From Streptacidiphilus jiangxiensis (GTDB taxonomy: Bacteria; Actinomycetota; Actinomycetes; Streptomycetales; Streptomycetaceae): DNA of 64,000 nt. The stretch is taken from assembly GCF_900109465.1 (NCBI RefSeq), contig NZ_FOAZ01000002.1, forward strand, positions 124,001 through 188,000, in the 5' to 3' direction. This document shows positions 15,861-24,887 of the stretch, piece after piece; position 1 is the first letter of the stretch, and each line of letters starts with the position of its first letter. The notes beneath the pieces are model-generated. The model ran no database searches. It saw only the letters and a list, made by a program, of their open reading frames with translations, and had not been told where the DNA came from. The translations under genes were made by a program, and so were the position numbers.

Positions 15861-17188
15861 AGCGCCTCCTCGGCTGAGAAGAGTTCCTTCTGCGCCCGGT
15901 CCAGCGCCTGGACCAGCAGCTCGGCGCCCTGTTCGGCCTCGTCGCGGGTGAGCGACAGCGGCGGGGCGATGCGCAGCACGTTGCCGAGCGGGCCGCCCTT
16001 GCCGATGAGCAGGCCGAGGTCGCGGGCGTGCTCCAGGGCCAGCGCCGCGGCGGCCGCGCTCGGCTCGCCGGTGCGGTCGACCAGCTCCACGCCGAGCATC
16101 AGCCCGCGGCCGCGGACCTCGCGGACGACGGGCAGGTGCCGGGCGCCGGCCTCGATCCGCTCGCGCAGCACCGCGCCGACCCGGCGGGCGTTGCCCTGCA
16201 GGTCGTGCTCGAGCAGGTGCCGTAGGTTCGCCAGCGCCCCGGCCGTGGTGACCGGGCTGCCGCCGAAGGTGGAGATGGAGTTGGCGCCGAGGCAGTCCAT
16301 CAGCTCGGCGCGGGCCACGACGCCACCGATGGACAGGCCGTTGCCGAGCCCCTTGGCGAAGGTCAGCGCGTCGGGCGGACCGGCGTCGGCGTGGGCCTGC
16401 CAGCCCCAGAAGTGGTCGCCGGTGCGGCCCCACCCCGTCTGCACCTCGTCGCTGATCCACGGGATGCCGTGCCGGTCCAGCACCGGCTTGAATGCCGCGA
16501 ACAGCCCGTCCGGCCCGTGGGTGAACCCGCCCACGCCCTGGATCGGCTCGGCGATCAGCGCGGCGACGGGGCCGCCGACCTGGCCGAGCATGTCCTCCAG
16601 GTCCGCGGTGCAGGCCTGGATGAACGCGGCGTCGTCCAGGTGCGCGAAGGGCCCGCGGGTGCGGACGGAGCCGTGGACGTAGAGGGTCTGCAGCGGCGAC
16701 AGGCTGGTCGGCGACCAGGAGCTGTTGCCGGTGATGCCGATGGTGGAGAAGGAACGCCCGTGGTAGCTGTTGCGCATCGCCAGCACCTGGTTGGAGCGCC
16801 GGTAGGTGGTGGCGAGCAGCAGCGCGGCGTCGTTGGCCTCGGTGCCGGAGGTGGTGAAGAAGACCTTGGCGTCCGGAATGCCGGACAGCTCCGCGATCTG
16901 CTCGGCCAGGTCGACCATGGGCGTGGAGAGGTAGAGCGTGGAGGTGTGCAGGATCCGTCCGGCCTGGTCGGCGACGGCCCGGGTGACCTCGGGCAGGGCG
17001 TGGGCGGTCATCGTGGTGAGGATGCCGCCGAAGAAGTCCAGGTAGCGGCGGCCGTCGGAGCCGTACGCGTGGCGGCCCTCGCCATGGGTGAGCTCGAGCG
17101 GCTCGCGGTAGTACAGCGCCAGCCAGGAGGGCGTGACCGCGCGGTGCCGGTCGAGGAGGTTCTTGGCTTCGTCGGGCAGGTGGGTCAT
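15857..17188 (-). CDS. Class III PLP-dependent aminotransferase (beta-alanine:pyruvate type)
   Basis: A 443-residue fold-type I aminotransferase. It shows FTTSGTEANDAALLLA (phosphate-binding region), Asp247 in WISDEVQTGWGRTG contacting the pyridine nitrogen, and the Schiff-base Lys279 in TFAKGLGNG. Placed 6 bp after the ureidopropionase gene and before dihydropyrimidinase genes, it most likely transaminates beta-alanine or 3-aminoisobutyrate to the semialdehyde, using pyruvate or 2-oxoglutarate. Other omega-amino acids are possible. Confidence 0.85.
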   Translation of the reverse strand: MTHLPDEAKNLLDRHRAVTPSWLALYYREPLELTHGEGRHAYGSDGRRYLDFFGGILTTMTAHALPEVTRAVADQAGRILHTSTLYLSTPMVDLAEQIAELSGIPDAKVFFTTSGTEANDAALLLATTYRRSNQVLAMRNSYHGRSFSTIGITGNSSWSPTSLSPLQTLYVHGSVRTRGPFAHLDDAAFIQACTADLEDMLGQVGGPVAALIAEPIQGVGGFTHGPDGLFAAFKPVLDRHGIPWISDEVQTGWGRTGDHFWGWQAHADAGPPDALTFAKGLGNGLSIGGVVARAELMDCLGANSISTFGGSPVTTAGALANLRHLLEHDLQGNARRVGAVLRERIEAGARHLPVVREVRGRGLMLGVELVDRTGEPSAAAAALALEHARDLGLLIGKGGPLGNVLRIAPPLSLTRDEAEQGAELLVQALDRAQKELFSAEEAL

Positions 17189-17194
17189 CGGTGC

Positions 17195-18079
17195 TCAGGC
17201 CTCCGTCAGCGGGCCGTAGGCGTCGGGGCGACGGTCGCGGTAGAAGGCCCACTGGTTGCGGACCTGCTCGATCAGCCCGAAGTCGAGGTCGCGGACGACC
17301 AGCTCCTCCTCCTTGTCGGAGGCGACCTCGCCGACGAACTGTCCGCGCGGGTCGACGAAGTAGCTGGTTCCGTAGAAGTCGTTGTCGCCGTACTCCTCGA
17401 CGCCGACCCGGTTGATCGCGGCGACGAAGTACTCGTTGGCGACGGCGGCGGCCGGCTGCTCCAGCTGCCACAGGTACGCGGACAGGCCGCGGCTGGTGGC
17501 CGAGGGGTTGTAGACCAGCTCGGCCCCGGCGAGCCCGAGCGCACGCCAGCCCTCGGGGAAGTGGCGGTCGTAGCAGATGTACACCCCGACCCGGCCGACG
17601 GCGGTGTCGAAGACCGGCCAGCCCAGGTTTCCGGGGCGGAAGTAGTACTTCTCCCAGAACCCCTTGACCTGCGGGATGTGGTGCTTGCGGTACTTGCCGA
17701 GGTAGCTGCCGTCGGCGTCGATGACGGCGGCGGTGTTGTAGTAGAACCCGGACTGCTCGACCTCGTACACGGGCACGACCATCACCATGTTCAGCTCCCG
17801 CGCGAGCTCGCGCATCCGCGTCACGGTGGGCCCGTCCGGCACGGGCTCGGCCCACCGGTAGTGCTCGGGTTCCTGCACCTGGCAGAAGTAGGGGGCGTTG
17901 AACACCTCCTGAAACCCGATCACCTGGGCGCCCTGCGCGGCCGCCTCGCGCGCGTACCGCTCGTGCACCTCGATCATGGACGCGGTGTCCCCCGTCCACC
18001 TCGCCTGCACCAGCGCTGCGCGCACGACACGCGGCACGCCCTGCATCGACCCTGGTGACCTGCTGACGGATTCCGACAT
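17195..18079 (-). CDS. Beta-ureidopropionase (nitrilase-superfamily N-carbamoyl amidohydrolase)
   Basis: A 294-residue carbon-nitrogen hydrolase with the complete catalytic set: Glu58 (IGFQEVFNAPYF), Lys132 (GKYRKHHIPQ) and Cys169 (VYICYDRHFPEGWRALG). The NAPYF and FWEKYYFRPGNLGWPVF segments match beta-ureidopropionase/N-carbamoylputrescinase-like members. It would release CO2 and ammonia from N-carbamoyl-beta-alanine made by dihydropyrimidinase. It is the first gene of the operon. Confidence 0.88.
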   Translation of the reverse strand: MSESVSRSPGSMQGVPRVVRAALVQARWTGDTASMIEVHERYAREAAAQGAQVIGFQEVFNAPYFCQVQEPEHYRWAEPVPDGPTVTRMRELARELNMVMVVPVYEVEQSGFYYNTAAVIDADGSYLGKYRKHHIPQVKGFWEKYYFRPGNLGWPVFDTAVGRVGVYICYDRHFPEGWRALGLAGAELVYNPSATSRGLSAYLWQLEQPAAAVANEYFVAAINRVGVEEYGDNDFYGTSYFVDPRGQFVGEVASDKEEELVVRDLDFGLIEQVRNQWAFYRDRRPDAYGPLTEA

Positions 18080-18105
18080 GTGCGGTGCCTCGCCTTCAGC
18101 GTGGA

Positions 18106-18119
18106 TCTACGTGCGTAGA
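18106..18119. promoter_or_regulatory. Palindrome TCTACG-TG-CGTAGA upstream of the pyrimidine operon
   Basis: A perfect 6+6 bp dyad with a 2-bp centre, 27 bp upstream of the ureidopropionase start. Position and symmetry fit a repressor operator for the operon. No regulator gene for it is in the immediate neighbourhood. The rest of the 18080-18373 gap shows nothing else of note. Confidence 0.45.
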
Positions 18120-18373
18120 AGCATGGCCGTTCCCGACCTTCCTGGCAATATGTCGGGCTTACCACACCTGGGCGGTTTCTTCCCAGCTCAGGACCGTGTC
18201 GCACACTCCCGGGTCCGCAAAACGTCGGCACCGGTCGCGGAGGATTCCCACGGCATGGGCAAACGCCCTGGTACACGGCATGCCGGTCGAAGAACCGGAT
18301 CGGTCGTCCCGCAGCCCGGACCGACCCGCAGGCACAGGTGGGGCAGGTAAGGAAGGGATGCTAGAAAGCCCTG

Positions 18374-18961
18374 GTGACCGATCATCCCCACCAGTCATCG
18401 ACCGTGCGCCTGTTCGTTGCGCTGGCCCCGCCCGACGACGCCAAGGACGAGCTGGCGGCCGCCCTGCAGCCCGCCTACGAGAAGTACTCCCACCTGCGGT
18501 GGAACCGGATCGAGGACTGGCACATCACCCTGGCGTTCCTCGGCGAGCTCCCAGTCGCGACCGTCCCGCTCCTGCGACCGGCCCTCGCCCGACTGGCCGC
18601 CGATCACCCCTCCCCGGGTCTGCGCCTCAACGGCGGCGGGCACTTCGACGAGCGGCTGCTGTGGAGCGGGATCGAGGGGGAGCTCGCCGGCCTCCACCGC
18701 CTCGCCGACGAGGTCCGCGACACGGCGCGAGCCTGCGGCATCGCCTTCCAGGAGCGCCCGCTGCGCCCGCACCTGACGTTGGCCCGGGCCAAGCGCGGCC
18801 AGGAGACCGACATCCTGTCCGCGTCCGCGGGCCTCGCCGACTTCACCGGCCGCACCTGGCAGGCCGAACGCCTCCACCTGGTCGGCAGCAACATCGGCCG
18901 CGGCCCGGGCGTGATCCGCTACCGCGACATCGAGGCCTGGCGGTTCGCCGGAGAATCCTGA
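18374..18961 (+). CDS. thpR: RNA 2',3'-cyclic phosphodiesterase (2H family)
   Basis: A 195-residue protein from GTG 18374. It carries the two HxTx motifs of the 2H phosphoesterase superfamily: DWHITLAFLGEL (about residues 55-66) and RPHLTLARAK (about 132-141), with RLFVALAPPDDAKDEL at the start. The family opens 2',3'-cyclic phosphates at RNA ends; the physiological RNA substrate in bacteria is unsettled. Confidence 0.85.
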   Translation: MTDHPHQSSTVRLFVALAPPDDAKDELAAALQPAYEKYSHLRWNRIEDWHITLAFLGELPVATVPLLRPALARLAADHPSPGLRLNGGGHFDERLLWSGIEGELAGLHRLADEVRDTARACGIAFQERPLRPHLTLARAKRGQETDILSASAGLADFTGRTWQAERLHLVGSNIGRGPGVIRYRDIEAWRFAGES

Positions 18962-18963
18962 CC

Positions 18964-19004
18964 CTGCCCGCCTGCCCGCCTGCCCGCCTGCCCGCCTGCC
19001 CGCC
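18964..19004 (+). repeat. Tandem 8-bp repeat (CCTGCCCG) x5
   Basis: Five consecutive copies of CCTGCCCG begin 2 bp after the thpR stop codon. It is a simple-sequence repeat, probably a slippage-prone tract; no function is apparent. Confidence 0.8.
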
Positions 19005-19188
19005 CACCGTCCGCGCAGCCCTGGACGGGGACTGCCCGGCGGCGACCCCCGGCGTCCACCGTGCCGGTGGCACGCCAGACGCAGCCGTCAGTCCTGATCG
19101 CTCTCGAGCATGTGCCAGTCTCAGGCCGGCGCTCTGGCGCTCCCCCGTGCACCTGCGGCAGAGGTGGCCGGCCGCTCCGTACGTAGCG

Positions 19189-19455
19189 GTGTGGCGCGAC
19201 GCGGTCGCCCTTCCGGATCTGACCCAGGACGCGGCCGAACCGACGGACGACCTGGCGGGCGTGGTGCTCGCCGAGCTCATGCGGTACAAGTGCTTGGCCT
19301 GTGATGCCAGGTTCGACGTGATCCGCCCTGAGGTGGCGGCCCCGGTCCTGGGGCGCAATCTTGCCCGACGTCGGAGCGTGAGCGGGCGTCCTGCCTGCGG
19401 CAGCAGCTCCGGGACGTCCCGGATCTACGGCCTCGCCCGGTCGCAGTCGCGCTGA
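19189..19455 (+). CDS. Possible small protein or gene fragment
   Basis: A frame from GTG 19189 with high third-position G/C reads VWRDAVALPDLTQDAAEPTD, then LAGVVLAELMRYKCLACDAR with a CxxC pair. It deteriorates after about 19370 into Arg/Ser-rich sequence. There is no clear ribosome binding site. It looks more like the remnant of a longer gene than an intact one. Confidence 0.3.
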   Translation: MWRDAVALPDLTQDAAEPTDDLAGVVLAELMRYKCLACDARFDVIRPEVAAPVLGRNLARRRSVSGRPACGSSSGTSRIYGLARSQSR

Positions 19456-19516
19456 GCAGACAAGCCCCCGGTCGGCGAGCCGTTGGAAGCCGCATCCCGG
19501 GGCGCCTGGTCTGTCG

Positions 19517-20107
19517 TCAACTGTGCTTGCAGTCACCGGATGGGTTGGCCGCCGGCGGATAGCACTGGTACGGGAAGTCCGAGGCGTCATGGCTCAGGAA
19601 GCGGCCGATGCACTGGTCCTTGGTGACCCGGCCATGTGCCGCACAGAAGGCCAGAGCTGCGGAACCGTCACTGAAGGGGCCCGGGTCATAGATGACCCAG
19701 TACCCCTGGCGCAGTGAGGCGAAGTCGTCGCTCAGCAGTACCTGGGCCGTTGGCACGTCGGCCCGGACCTCGGCCAGCCGCTGGTCCCGACTGACGAGGC
19801 CTGTGGAGACCGGTTCGGAGTAGAGCTGCGCGATCCAGCCGCCCGGGCTCTGTTCTCCGACTCCGGCAACCGTTGTGGCGGGTGTCGAGGGCGAGGACAC
19901 GAGCTGGCTCGACGCCGGCACCGGGCTCGGGGTGGACGCCACAACGGAAGCCAGGGCCGGTGGTCCAGGTGATTGGGCGACCGAGGAGAGATGTGAGAAA
20001 ACACCCGTGATACAGGCGGCTGCGATCGTTGCTGCTGCCCCGATGATCGCCACGACGATCGTCACGATGTGCTGCTTCGACCATGGGTCGCGAGGAGGAG
20101 GTGCCAC
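19517..20107 (-). CDS. Single-pass membrane protein with SPOR-like extracytoplasmic domain
   Basis: 196 residues. A short cytoplasmic head precedes one transmembrane segment (HIVTIVVAIIGAAATIAAAC, about 13-32), a Ser/Pro/Val-rich spacer (40-85), and a C-terminal domain of about 100 residues. That domain reads GWIAQLYSEPV, then GYWVIYDPGPFSDGSAALAF and FCAAHGRVTKDQCIGRFLSH. The YWVIY-GPF-AL-FC pattern recalls the SPOR-like modules found on some actinomycete Ser/Thr kinases and sensors. Extracellular binding of peptidoglycan or sugar is inferred. It is transcribed toward the chitinase gene. Confidence 0.6.
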   Translation of the reverse strand: MAPPPRDPWSKQHIVTIVVAIIGAAATIAAACITGVFSHLSSVAQSPGPPALASVVASTPSPVPASSQLVSSPSTPATTVAGVGEQSPGGWIAQLYSEPVSTGLVSRDQRLAEVRADVPTAQVLLSDDFASLRQGYWVIYDPGPFSDGSAALAFCAAHGRVTKDQCIGRFLSHDASDFPYQCYPPAANPSGDCKHS

Positions 20108-20240
20108 GTCACACCCTTCGCGTCGGATGCGGGACGTTCCGGCCGACCAGAGACCAGTTTGTCAGTGTTCGGACGGTACCTGACCAACCGCACACAGCGC
20201 CCACGATTCGGGGTCTTTGGGGCTTGCCGCCTTCAACGTA

Positions 20241-20268
20241 CGGCCGCCCACGGGTCCGTGGGCGGCCG
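20241..20268 (-). terminator. Terminator hairpin of the chitinase gene
   Basis: A perfect 13-bp stem (CGGCCGCCCACGG/CCGTGGGCGGCCG) with a 2-nt loop, 30 bp after the chitinase stop codon. Confidence 0.7.
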
Positions 20269-20297
20269 GTGACACGTCGGTCCGAAGCGGGTGGCTG

Positions 20298-21407
20298 TCA
20301 GCAGGTGAGGTTGGAGCCCGCGGGCACGCCGAGGATGGACGTGAAGGACGTGTAGTCGTTGACGCGGTCCTGCATCTCGGCGGTGTTGCCGCCATTGCAC
20401 TCGATGCTGCCGTTGATGCTGCGGATGGTCTCACCAAAACCCGCGCCGTTGACCATCGCGTCGTGCGCGGTCATCGTGCCGGGGCCGGTCTGGGTGTTCC
20501 AGTACCACAGCCCGGTCTTCCAGGAGGTCGCCGCGTCGGTGGCGACCAGGCCGGGGTTGTCCAGCAGGTCGATGCCGAGCGCGTCCCCGGCGGCCTTGTA
20601 GTTGAAGTTCCAGCTGAGCTGCATCGGGCCGCGGCCGTAGTAGGCGTAGGTGCCGGCCGGGCAGCCGTAGGGCTCGTTCGCGCAGTAGTTCCCGGACTGG
20701 TCGACCTCGTTGATGTAGACGAGTCCGCCGGTCTCGTGGTCGACGTTGGCCAGGAAGGCCGCGGCCTCCTGCTTCTGCACGGTGGCGCTGCCGGTGGTGG
20801 CGAATCCGGGGTAGGCGCTCAGAGCGGCCACCAGACCGCTGTAGGTGTAGAAGGAGTTCCGGTTCGGGAACATCTGGTCGAACTGCGCCTCGCTGACCAC
20901 GAATCCGCCCGAACCGCCCGTGCCGCCTCCACCGGAGCCCCCGGCACAGGTGTAGGGGGACCAGTACCAGGTGCTGATGGTGGGGTCGTAGCCGGGGTTG
21001 TCGTGCGTGGCGATGTAGTACTGCCCGTTCGCGGTGTACTGCACGATGGCGCCGGTCGCGTAGGACTGCCCGGCCACCCAGGCGGGGTAGCTGCAACTAC
21101 CCGAACCGCCGCCGGTGCCTCCGCCGCCGGAACCGCCGCAGGCGCCCTGGTCGGCCCAGACGCCGGAGCCGCCGGTGGAGGGCGCCTCGCCCTGGGTCCA
21201 CCACTTGGCCTGCCAGTTGTCACCGTTGTAGGAGACGGTCATCCCGCCGGTGTAGACGGCGCCGGAGTTCCAGGCCGCCGCGCAGTCCGCCGCCATCGCG
21301 GGGCTCGCGGCGCCCAGGACGGTCAGCGGACCGAGCACTCCGGCCAGGGCAGCCAGCAGCGCCACGATGCGCCTGCCGCGATGGGGACTTGGAGATATGG
21401 ATCGCAT
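20298..21407 (-). CDS. Secreted GH19 chitinase with two chitin-binding modules
   Basis: 369 residues. A signal peptide (about 1-39, cleaved near SPAMA) is followed by a CBM5/12-type module (41-90, ending VWADQGAC), a Gly-rich linker, and a second CBM5/12 (105-154, YYIATHDNPGYDPTISTWYW). A second Gly/Ser linker leads to the GH19 catalytic domain (169-369). The catalytic pair is Glu225 in ANVDHETGG and Glu234 in YINEVDQ, nine residues apart as in Streptomyces ChiC-type enzymes. It hydrolyses chitin endolytically outside the cell. A DasR-like box lies 50 bp upstream. Confidence 0.92.
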   Translation of the reverse strand: MRSISPSPHRGRRIVALLAALAGVLGPLTVLGAASPAMAADCAAAWNSGAVYTGGMTVSYNGDNWQAKWWTQGEAPSTGGSGVWADQGACGGSGGGGTGGGSGSCSYPAWVAGQSYATGAIVQYTANGQYYIATHDNPGYDPTISTWYWSPYTCAGGSGGGGTGGSGGFVVSEAQFDQMFPNRNSFYTYSGLVAALSAYPGFATTGSATVQKQEAAAFLANVDHETGGLVYINEVDQSGNYCANEPYGCPAGTYAYYGRGPMQLSWNFNYKAAGDALGIDLLDNPGLVATDAATSWKTGLWYWNTQTGPGTMTAHDAMVNGAGFGETIRSINGSIECNGGNTAEMQDRVNDYTSFTSILGVPAGSNLTC

Positions 21408-21456
21408 GTGCCACTCCAGAGATGGGGGTGAGTGGAGACCCCAGCAGCAAAGCGTC

Positions 21457-21472
21457 ATTGGTCCAGACCAGT
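21457..21472. promoter_or_regulatory. DasR-like (dre) operator of the chitinase gene
   Basis: On the minus strand this reads ACTGGTCTGGACCAAT, closely matching the dre consensus ACTGGTCTAGACCACT that the GntR-family regulator DasR binds at chitin and GlcNAc genes in Streptomyces. It lies 50 bp upstream of the chitinase ATG, in the expected promoter position. DasR itself is not in the window. Confidence 0.7.
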
Positions 21473-21504
21473 CAAGAGTCTCGGTGTGAAATTCTGTCAG
21501 GACA

Positions 21505-21517
21505 TGACCAATGGTCA
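21505..21517. promoter_or_regulatory. Second palindrome TGACCA-A-TGGTCA
   Basis: A perfect 6+6 bp dyad with one central base, 32 bp from the dre-like box and sharing the GGTC core. It could be a second site for the same regulator or an operator for the plus-strand membrane gene at 21600. Confidence 0.35.
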
Positions 21518-21599
21518 GTCCAGGCACCCCGCACCGGCCTGGACGGCCGTGGAGGAAATGCCCCTGGTCAAGCGGTCACGGCCCTGCCAGAATCCCCGC

Positions 21600-22202
21600 G
21601 TGTTCGATTCCGCTGAGGTGTACGAGGTCCGCTACGGCTGGACCCGCAAGACGATCGTCCTGCTCGTGACGAGCCTGGTGTTCTGTGCGGCGCCGCTGTT
21701 GCTCAGCGGCTACGCGTCGGCGCGGGTGGACGGGCTGCCCGTGCCGATCTGGTTGGTCGACGTGCTGGCCGTGGTGCTGGGTGTGGGCGGGTTGGTCACC
21801 ACGGCGGCCGGGCCGGTGACGGGGAGGACGGCGCTGCGGGTGGACGCCGAGGGTGTGCTGCTCGGCGGCAGTCCGCTGCGGTACGCGGCCACCACGGTGA
21901 CGGTGCCCTGGGCGGAGATCACCACGGTGGAGCTGTGGGTCCAGCGGATGCAGGTCAACGGCCGCACCATCAGGACCCCGTACATCGGGGTACGCCGGAT
22001 GGACGGGGCCGTGCCGGTCCCCGGCACGGCCCGGCGGATCGCGGGCCGGGTGGGGACCGGGCTGACCGGCAAGGACGCCGACCTGATCGCGGCGAGCCGC
22101 CCGGTCACCCCGTGGCGGCTGGACCAGCCACGACTGAGGGCGGCGCTCGCCGCCCACGCGCCGGGCGTGCCGCTCTACGTGGAGGGCGACTTCCCGAGCT
22201 GA
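21600..22202 (+). CDS. Membrane protein with PH-like soluble domain, function unknown
   Basis: About 200 residues from GTG 21600; an alternative ATG at 21558 sits very close behind GGAGG. Two transmembrane segments ([20 protein letters not shown] and [20 protein letters not shown]) are followed by a soluble part, [20 protein letters not shown], then [19 protein letters not shown]. This has the strand pattern of bacterial PH-like membrane proteins common in Streptomyces. No catalytic residues are evident. Confidence 0.6.
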   Translation: MFDSAEVYEVRYGWTRKTIVLLVTSLVFCAAPLLLSGYASARVDGLPVPIWLVDVLAVVLGVGGLVTTAAGPVTGRTALRVDAEGVLLGGSPLRYAATTVTVPWAEITTVELWVQRMQVNGRTIRTPYIGVRRMDGAVPVPGTARRIAGRVGTGLTGKDADLIAASRPVTPWRLDQPRLRAALAAHAPGVPLYVEGDFPS

Positions 22203-22345
22203 ACGATCCCGCGCGGGTGGAGCGACCCACTGGCCTGGCCGGGGCCGGCGCGACACCCTCGGGCCTGAGCTGGTCGGATGAGAGATCCGGCAGGCGTGGT
22301 CACGGGCGCGTGGTCCGCTTCCGCTCGGCGGTCGGGTGGAGTGTG

Positions 22346-23587
22346 ATGGACCGCATGGACAGTGACGGTCGCACCACCGCAGACGCCGCCAGGAACGACC
22401 CCTTGGTGCAGCTGAGTCTCGACCGCCTGCGGCGGCGCACCAGTATGAAGTGGCGCGCCTACCCCGGTGACGTGCTCCCGCTCTGGGTCGCGGAGATGGA
22501 CGTGCCCCTCGCTCCCGCCGTCGCCGCGGCCGTGCACGAGGCGATCGACCTCGGCGACACCGGCTACCCGTACGGCCGAGCCTACGCGGAGGCGCTCGCG
22601 GACTTCGCCCACGAGCGCTGGCGTTGGGACGGTCTGCGCGTCGAGGACACCGCGATCGTGCCCGACGTCATGATGGGCGTGGTGGAACTGCTGCGACTGG
22701 TCACCGACCCGGGCGACGCCGTCGTCGTGTGCTCCCCGGTCTATCCGCCCTTCTACGCCTTCGTGAGCCACGACGGCAGGCAGGTGGTCGAGGCTCCCCT
22801 CGGCGCGGACCTGCGCATGGACCTGCAGTCCCTGGAGGAGGCGTTCGTCCGGGCGCGCGGAGCCGGTCGGCGCCGCGTGGCGTTCCTGATGAGCAACCCC
22901 CACAACCCGACCGGCGTCGTGCACACCCACGAGGAACTGCGGGCCGTGGCGGAACTCGCGCGCAGGCACCAGGTACGGGTCGTCTCGGACGAGATCCACG
23001 GGCCACTCGTGCTCGCGGGGGCGGCCTTCACGCCCTTCCTCAGCGTCCCCGGCGCGGAGAACGGCCTGGCCGTGACGTCCGCGTCCAAGGCGTGGAACCT
23101 CGCCGGGCTCAAGGCCGCCGTCGCCTTCGCAGGACCGGAGGCCGCGGCCGACCTGCGGCGCATCCCCGAGGAGGTCAGCCACGGGCCCAGCCATCTGGGC
23201 GTCATCGCCCACACCGCGGCCCTGCGATCCGGACGTGACTGGCTCGACGACCTGCTGAACGGGCTCGACGCCAACCGGCGTCTGCTCGGGGACCTGGTCG
23301 AGCAGCACCTTCCGGGCGTCCGGTACCACCGCCCCGAGGCGACCTACCTGGCCTGGCTGGACTGCACCGCGCTCGGTCTGCACGACGGCCAGGCCGACGG
23401 CCCCGGCGTGGTCAGCGACCTGGCCGGTCCGGCGAGGATGTTCCGTGACCGGGCCCGGGTCGCGCTCAGCTCGGGGCATGCCTTCGGCACCGGCGGTTCG
23501 GGTTGCGTGCGTCTGAACTTCGCGACCTCCCCGACGGTCCTGCGTGAGGCGGTGGAACGCATGGGAAAGGCGCTCAGCGACCTGTGA
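22346..23587 (+). CDS. MalY/PatB-family PLP enzyme (cystathionine beta-lyase type)
   Basis: A 413-residue fold-type I PLP enzyme. The N-terminal [20 protein letters not shown] followed by [10 protein letters not shown] is diagnostic of the MalY/PatB group. It has [10 protein letters not shown], the Asp in [12 protein letters not shown], and the Schiff-base Lys in [13 protein letters not shown]. The C-terminal substrate Arg lies in [11 protein letters not shown]. It likely cleaves cystathionine or another cysteine-S-conjugate to pyruvate, ammonia and a thiol. ATG 22346 has GGAG about 6 bp upstream. Confidence 0.85.
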   Translation: MDRMDSDGRTTADAARNDPLVQLSLDRLRRRTSMKWRAYPGDVLPLWVAEMDVPLAPAVAAAVHEAIDLGDTGYPYGRAYAEALADFAHERWRWDGLRVEDTAIVPDVMMGVVELLRLVTDPGDAVVVCSPVYPPFYAFVSHDGRQVVEAPLGADLRMDLQSLEEAFVRARGAGRRRVAFLMSNPHNPTGVVHTHEELRAVAELARRHQVRVVSDEIHGPLVLAGAAFTPFLSVPGAENGLAVTSASKAWNLAGLKAAVAFAGPEAAADLRRIPEEVSHGPSHLGVIAHTAALRSGRDWLDDLLNGLDANRRLLGDLVEQHLPGVRYHRPEATYLAWLDCTALGLHDGQADGPGVVSDLAGPARMFRDRARVALSSGHAFGTGGSGCVRLNFATSPTVLREAVERMGKALSDL

Positions 23588-23665
23588 CGCCCCGTCCGGG
23601 CGCGGTCGCCGGCCTGTGTCGCCTCGGCGTTCCCGGCGGCGGGGATCGGGGCGGCGCCCCGTCGG

Positions 23666-24739
23666 TCACGCCCCGCCGAGCGCTGCCACCATGTTCATGA
23701 CGGTCTCGATCTGCGCGCCGCCCTGGATCGGATAGTTCGTCACCCCGAGGTAGCCCCACCAGTCCCAGCAGCCGTAGGGGTTCGCGGCGCTGGTCGTGGC
23801 CTGCGGATAGAGGACGATCAGGTTGTTGGTGTCGGCGTACTGGTCGAGGTTGGCCCGGTCCACGAACGCGGTGCCGACGGCGTCGTAGCCCTGGGAGCAG
23901 CCGTGCAGGGCTACGAGCAGTCGGCAGCCCTGCCCGGCGGCGCAGGCCGACGGGACGTAGGCGAAACCCGCGGCGCCCATGTCCAGGGAGGCGGCCGAGC
24001 CGGTGACGGCATAGGCGTCCTGGTCGAAGCGGATGAGACTCCCCTGCAGCGGGCCGGTGTCGGCGGCGTTGACCGAACCCAGGAGCTTGGCCAGCAGGTC
24101 GTGTTCGGGGTCGGTGCCGCAGTTGTTCAGGTAGGTGCCACCGGTGGTCCCGCAGGCGTTGGTGCCGTAGGGGGTGACCCAGGCGTGGCCGGCGCCCGCG
24201 CCGGTGACGGAGGTGACGTTCGCCCCGAAGTGCGACCAGAAGGCCGCGCCGTCGGCACTGACGGAGGAGGCGATCGTCGTGTCCTGCGCGCCGTGGTAGA
24301 CCCACACCGGTCGGCCGGACAGGTCGGAGACCGGGTCGACCCATCCGTACGACGACCAGAGCGCGGCGTCGCCCTCCAGGGTGGGGAGGTGGTCGGGCCA
24401 GGTGTTCTGCATGCACCCGTAGAGGGCCTGCTCCGCGTTGTTCTCCGCGCAGTAGTACGGGCCGGCGCCGAAGACCGCGGTGCCCTTGATCCGGCTGGAG
24501 TAGGCGACCTGCAACTGTCCGGCCAGGTAGGCGCCGGAGGACACCCCGGCGACGTAGACGCCCGAGATGCGGTAGGCCGTCAGGTCGCCCGCCACCGGCG
24601 TCACCGTGTACGGCCCCGTCGCGGTGGCCGACGCCGTCCCGGCCGGTGCGGCGAGCGTGGCGGCGAGCACCAACGCCACCGCGGTGGCGGCCCGGCGCGC
24701 CGCGACCCGAAACCCTCGTGCTGCTCCCATGGCTTGCAT
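23666..24739 (-). CDS. Secreted PHB-depolymerase-like esterase (alpha/beta hydrolase)
   Basis: A 357-residue protein with signal peptide (VALVLAATLAAPAGTASA). The catalytic domain carries the lipase box GVSSG (nucleophile Ser67) in YVAGVSSGAYLAGQLQVAYS, the family's VWVYHGAQDTTI, and a late GCSQGYDAVGTAFV block. It matches extracellular short-chain PHA depolymerase/feruloyl-esterase-like proteins, with several Cys for disulfides. Substrate could be polyhydroxyalkanoate oligomers or plant-wall esters. It is convergent with the PatB gene. Confidence 0.8.
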   Translation of the reverse strand: MQAMGAARGFRVAARRAATAVALVLAATLAAPAGTASATATGPYTVTPVAGDLTAYRISGVYVAGVSSGAYLAGQLQVAYSSRIKGTAVFGAGPYYCAENNAEQALYGCMQNTWPDHLPTLEGDAALWSSYGWVDPVSDLSGRPVWVYHGAQDTTIASSVSADGAAFWSHFGANVTSVTGAGAGHAWVTPYGTNACGTTGGTYLNNCGTDPEHDLLAKLLGSVNAADTGPLQGSLIRFDQDAYAVTGSAASLDMGAAGFAYVPSACAAGQGCRLLVALHGCSQGYDAVGTAFVDRANLDQYADTNNLIVLYPQATTSAANPYGCWDWWGYLGVTNYPIQGGAQIETVMNMVAALGGA

Positions 24740-24887
24740 GGCTGATACCCCTTCCCGCCGGCGTCCACCTGGCGTTCGGGGCATCGTCGATCTCACGGGC
24801 CGGCCCTGCGATGTGACGGAGCACCACCAACCGGACGGGAGCTGTGGCCGACCGGACCACAGACCCGGCGGCGTGTCCGTGACGCCG

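Noticed and set aside
15339-17999. Long minus-strand open frame spanning the ureidopropionase and aminotransferase genes into the hydantoinase fragment
   Set aside because: Its first 700 residues are an out-of-frame shadow of two well-supported genes; only its last 173 residues are the real truncated dihydropyrimidinase.
18964-19004. Tandem CCTGCCCG repeats considered as part of a CRISPR or attachment site
   Set aside because: Eight-base units without spacers and no cas or integrase genes nearby; simple-sequence repeat.
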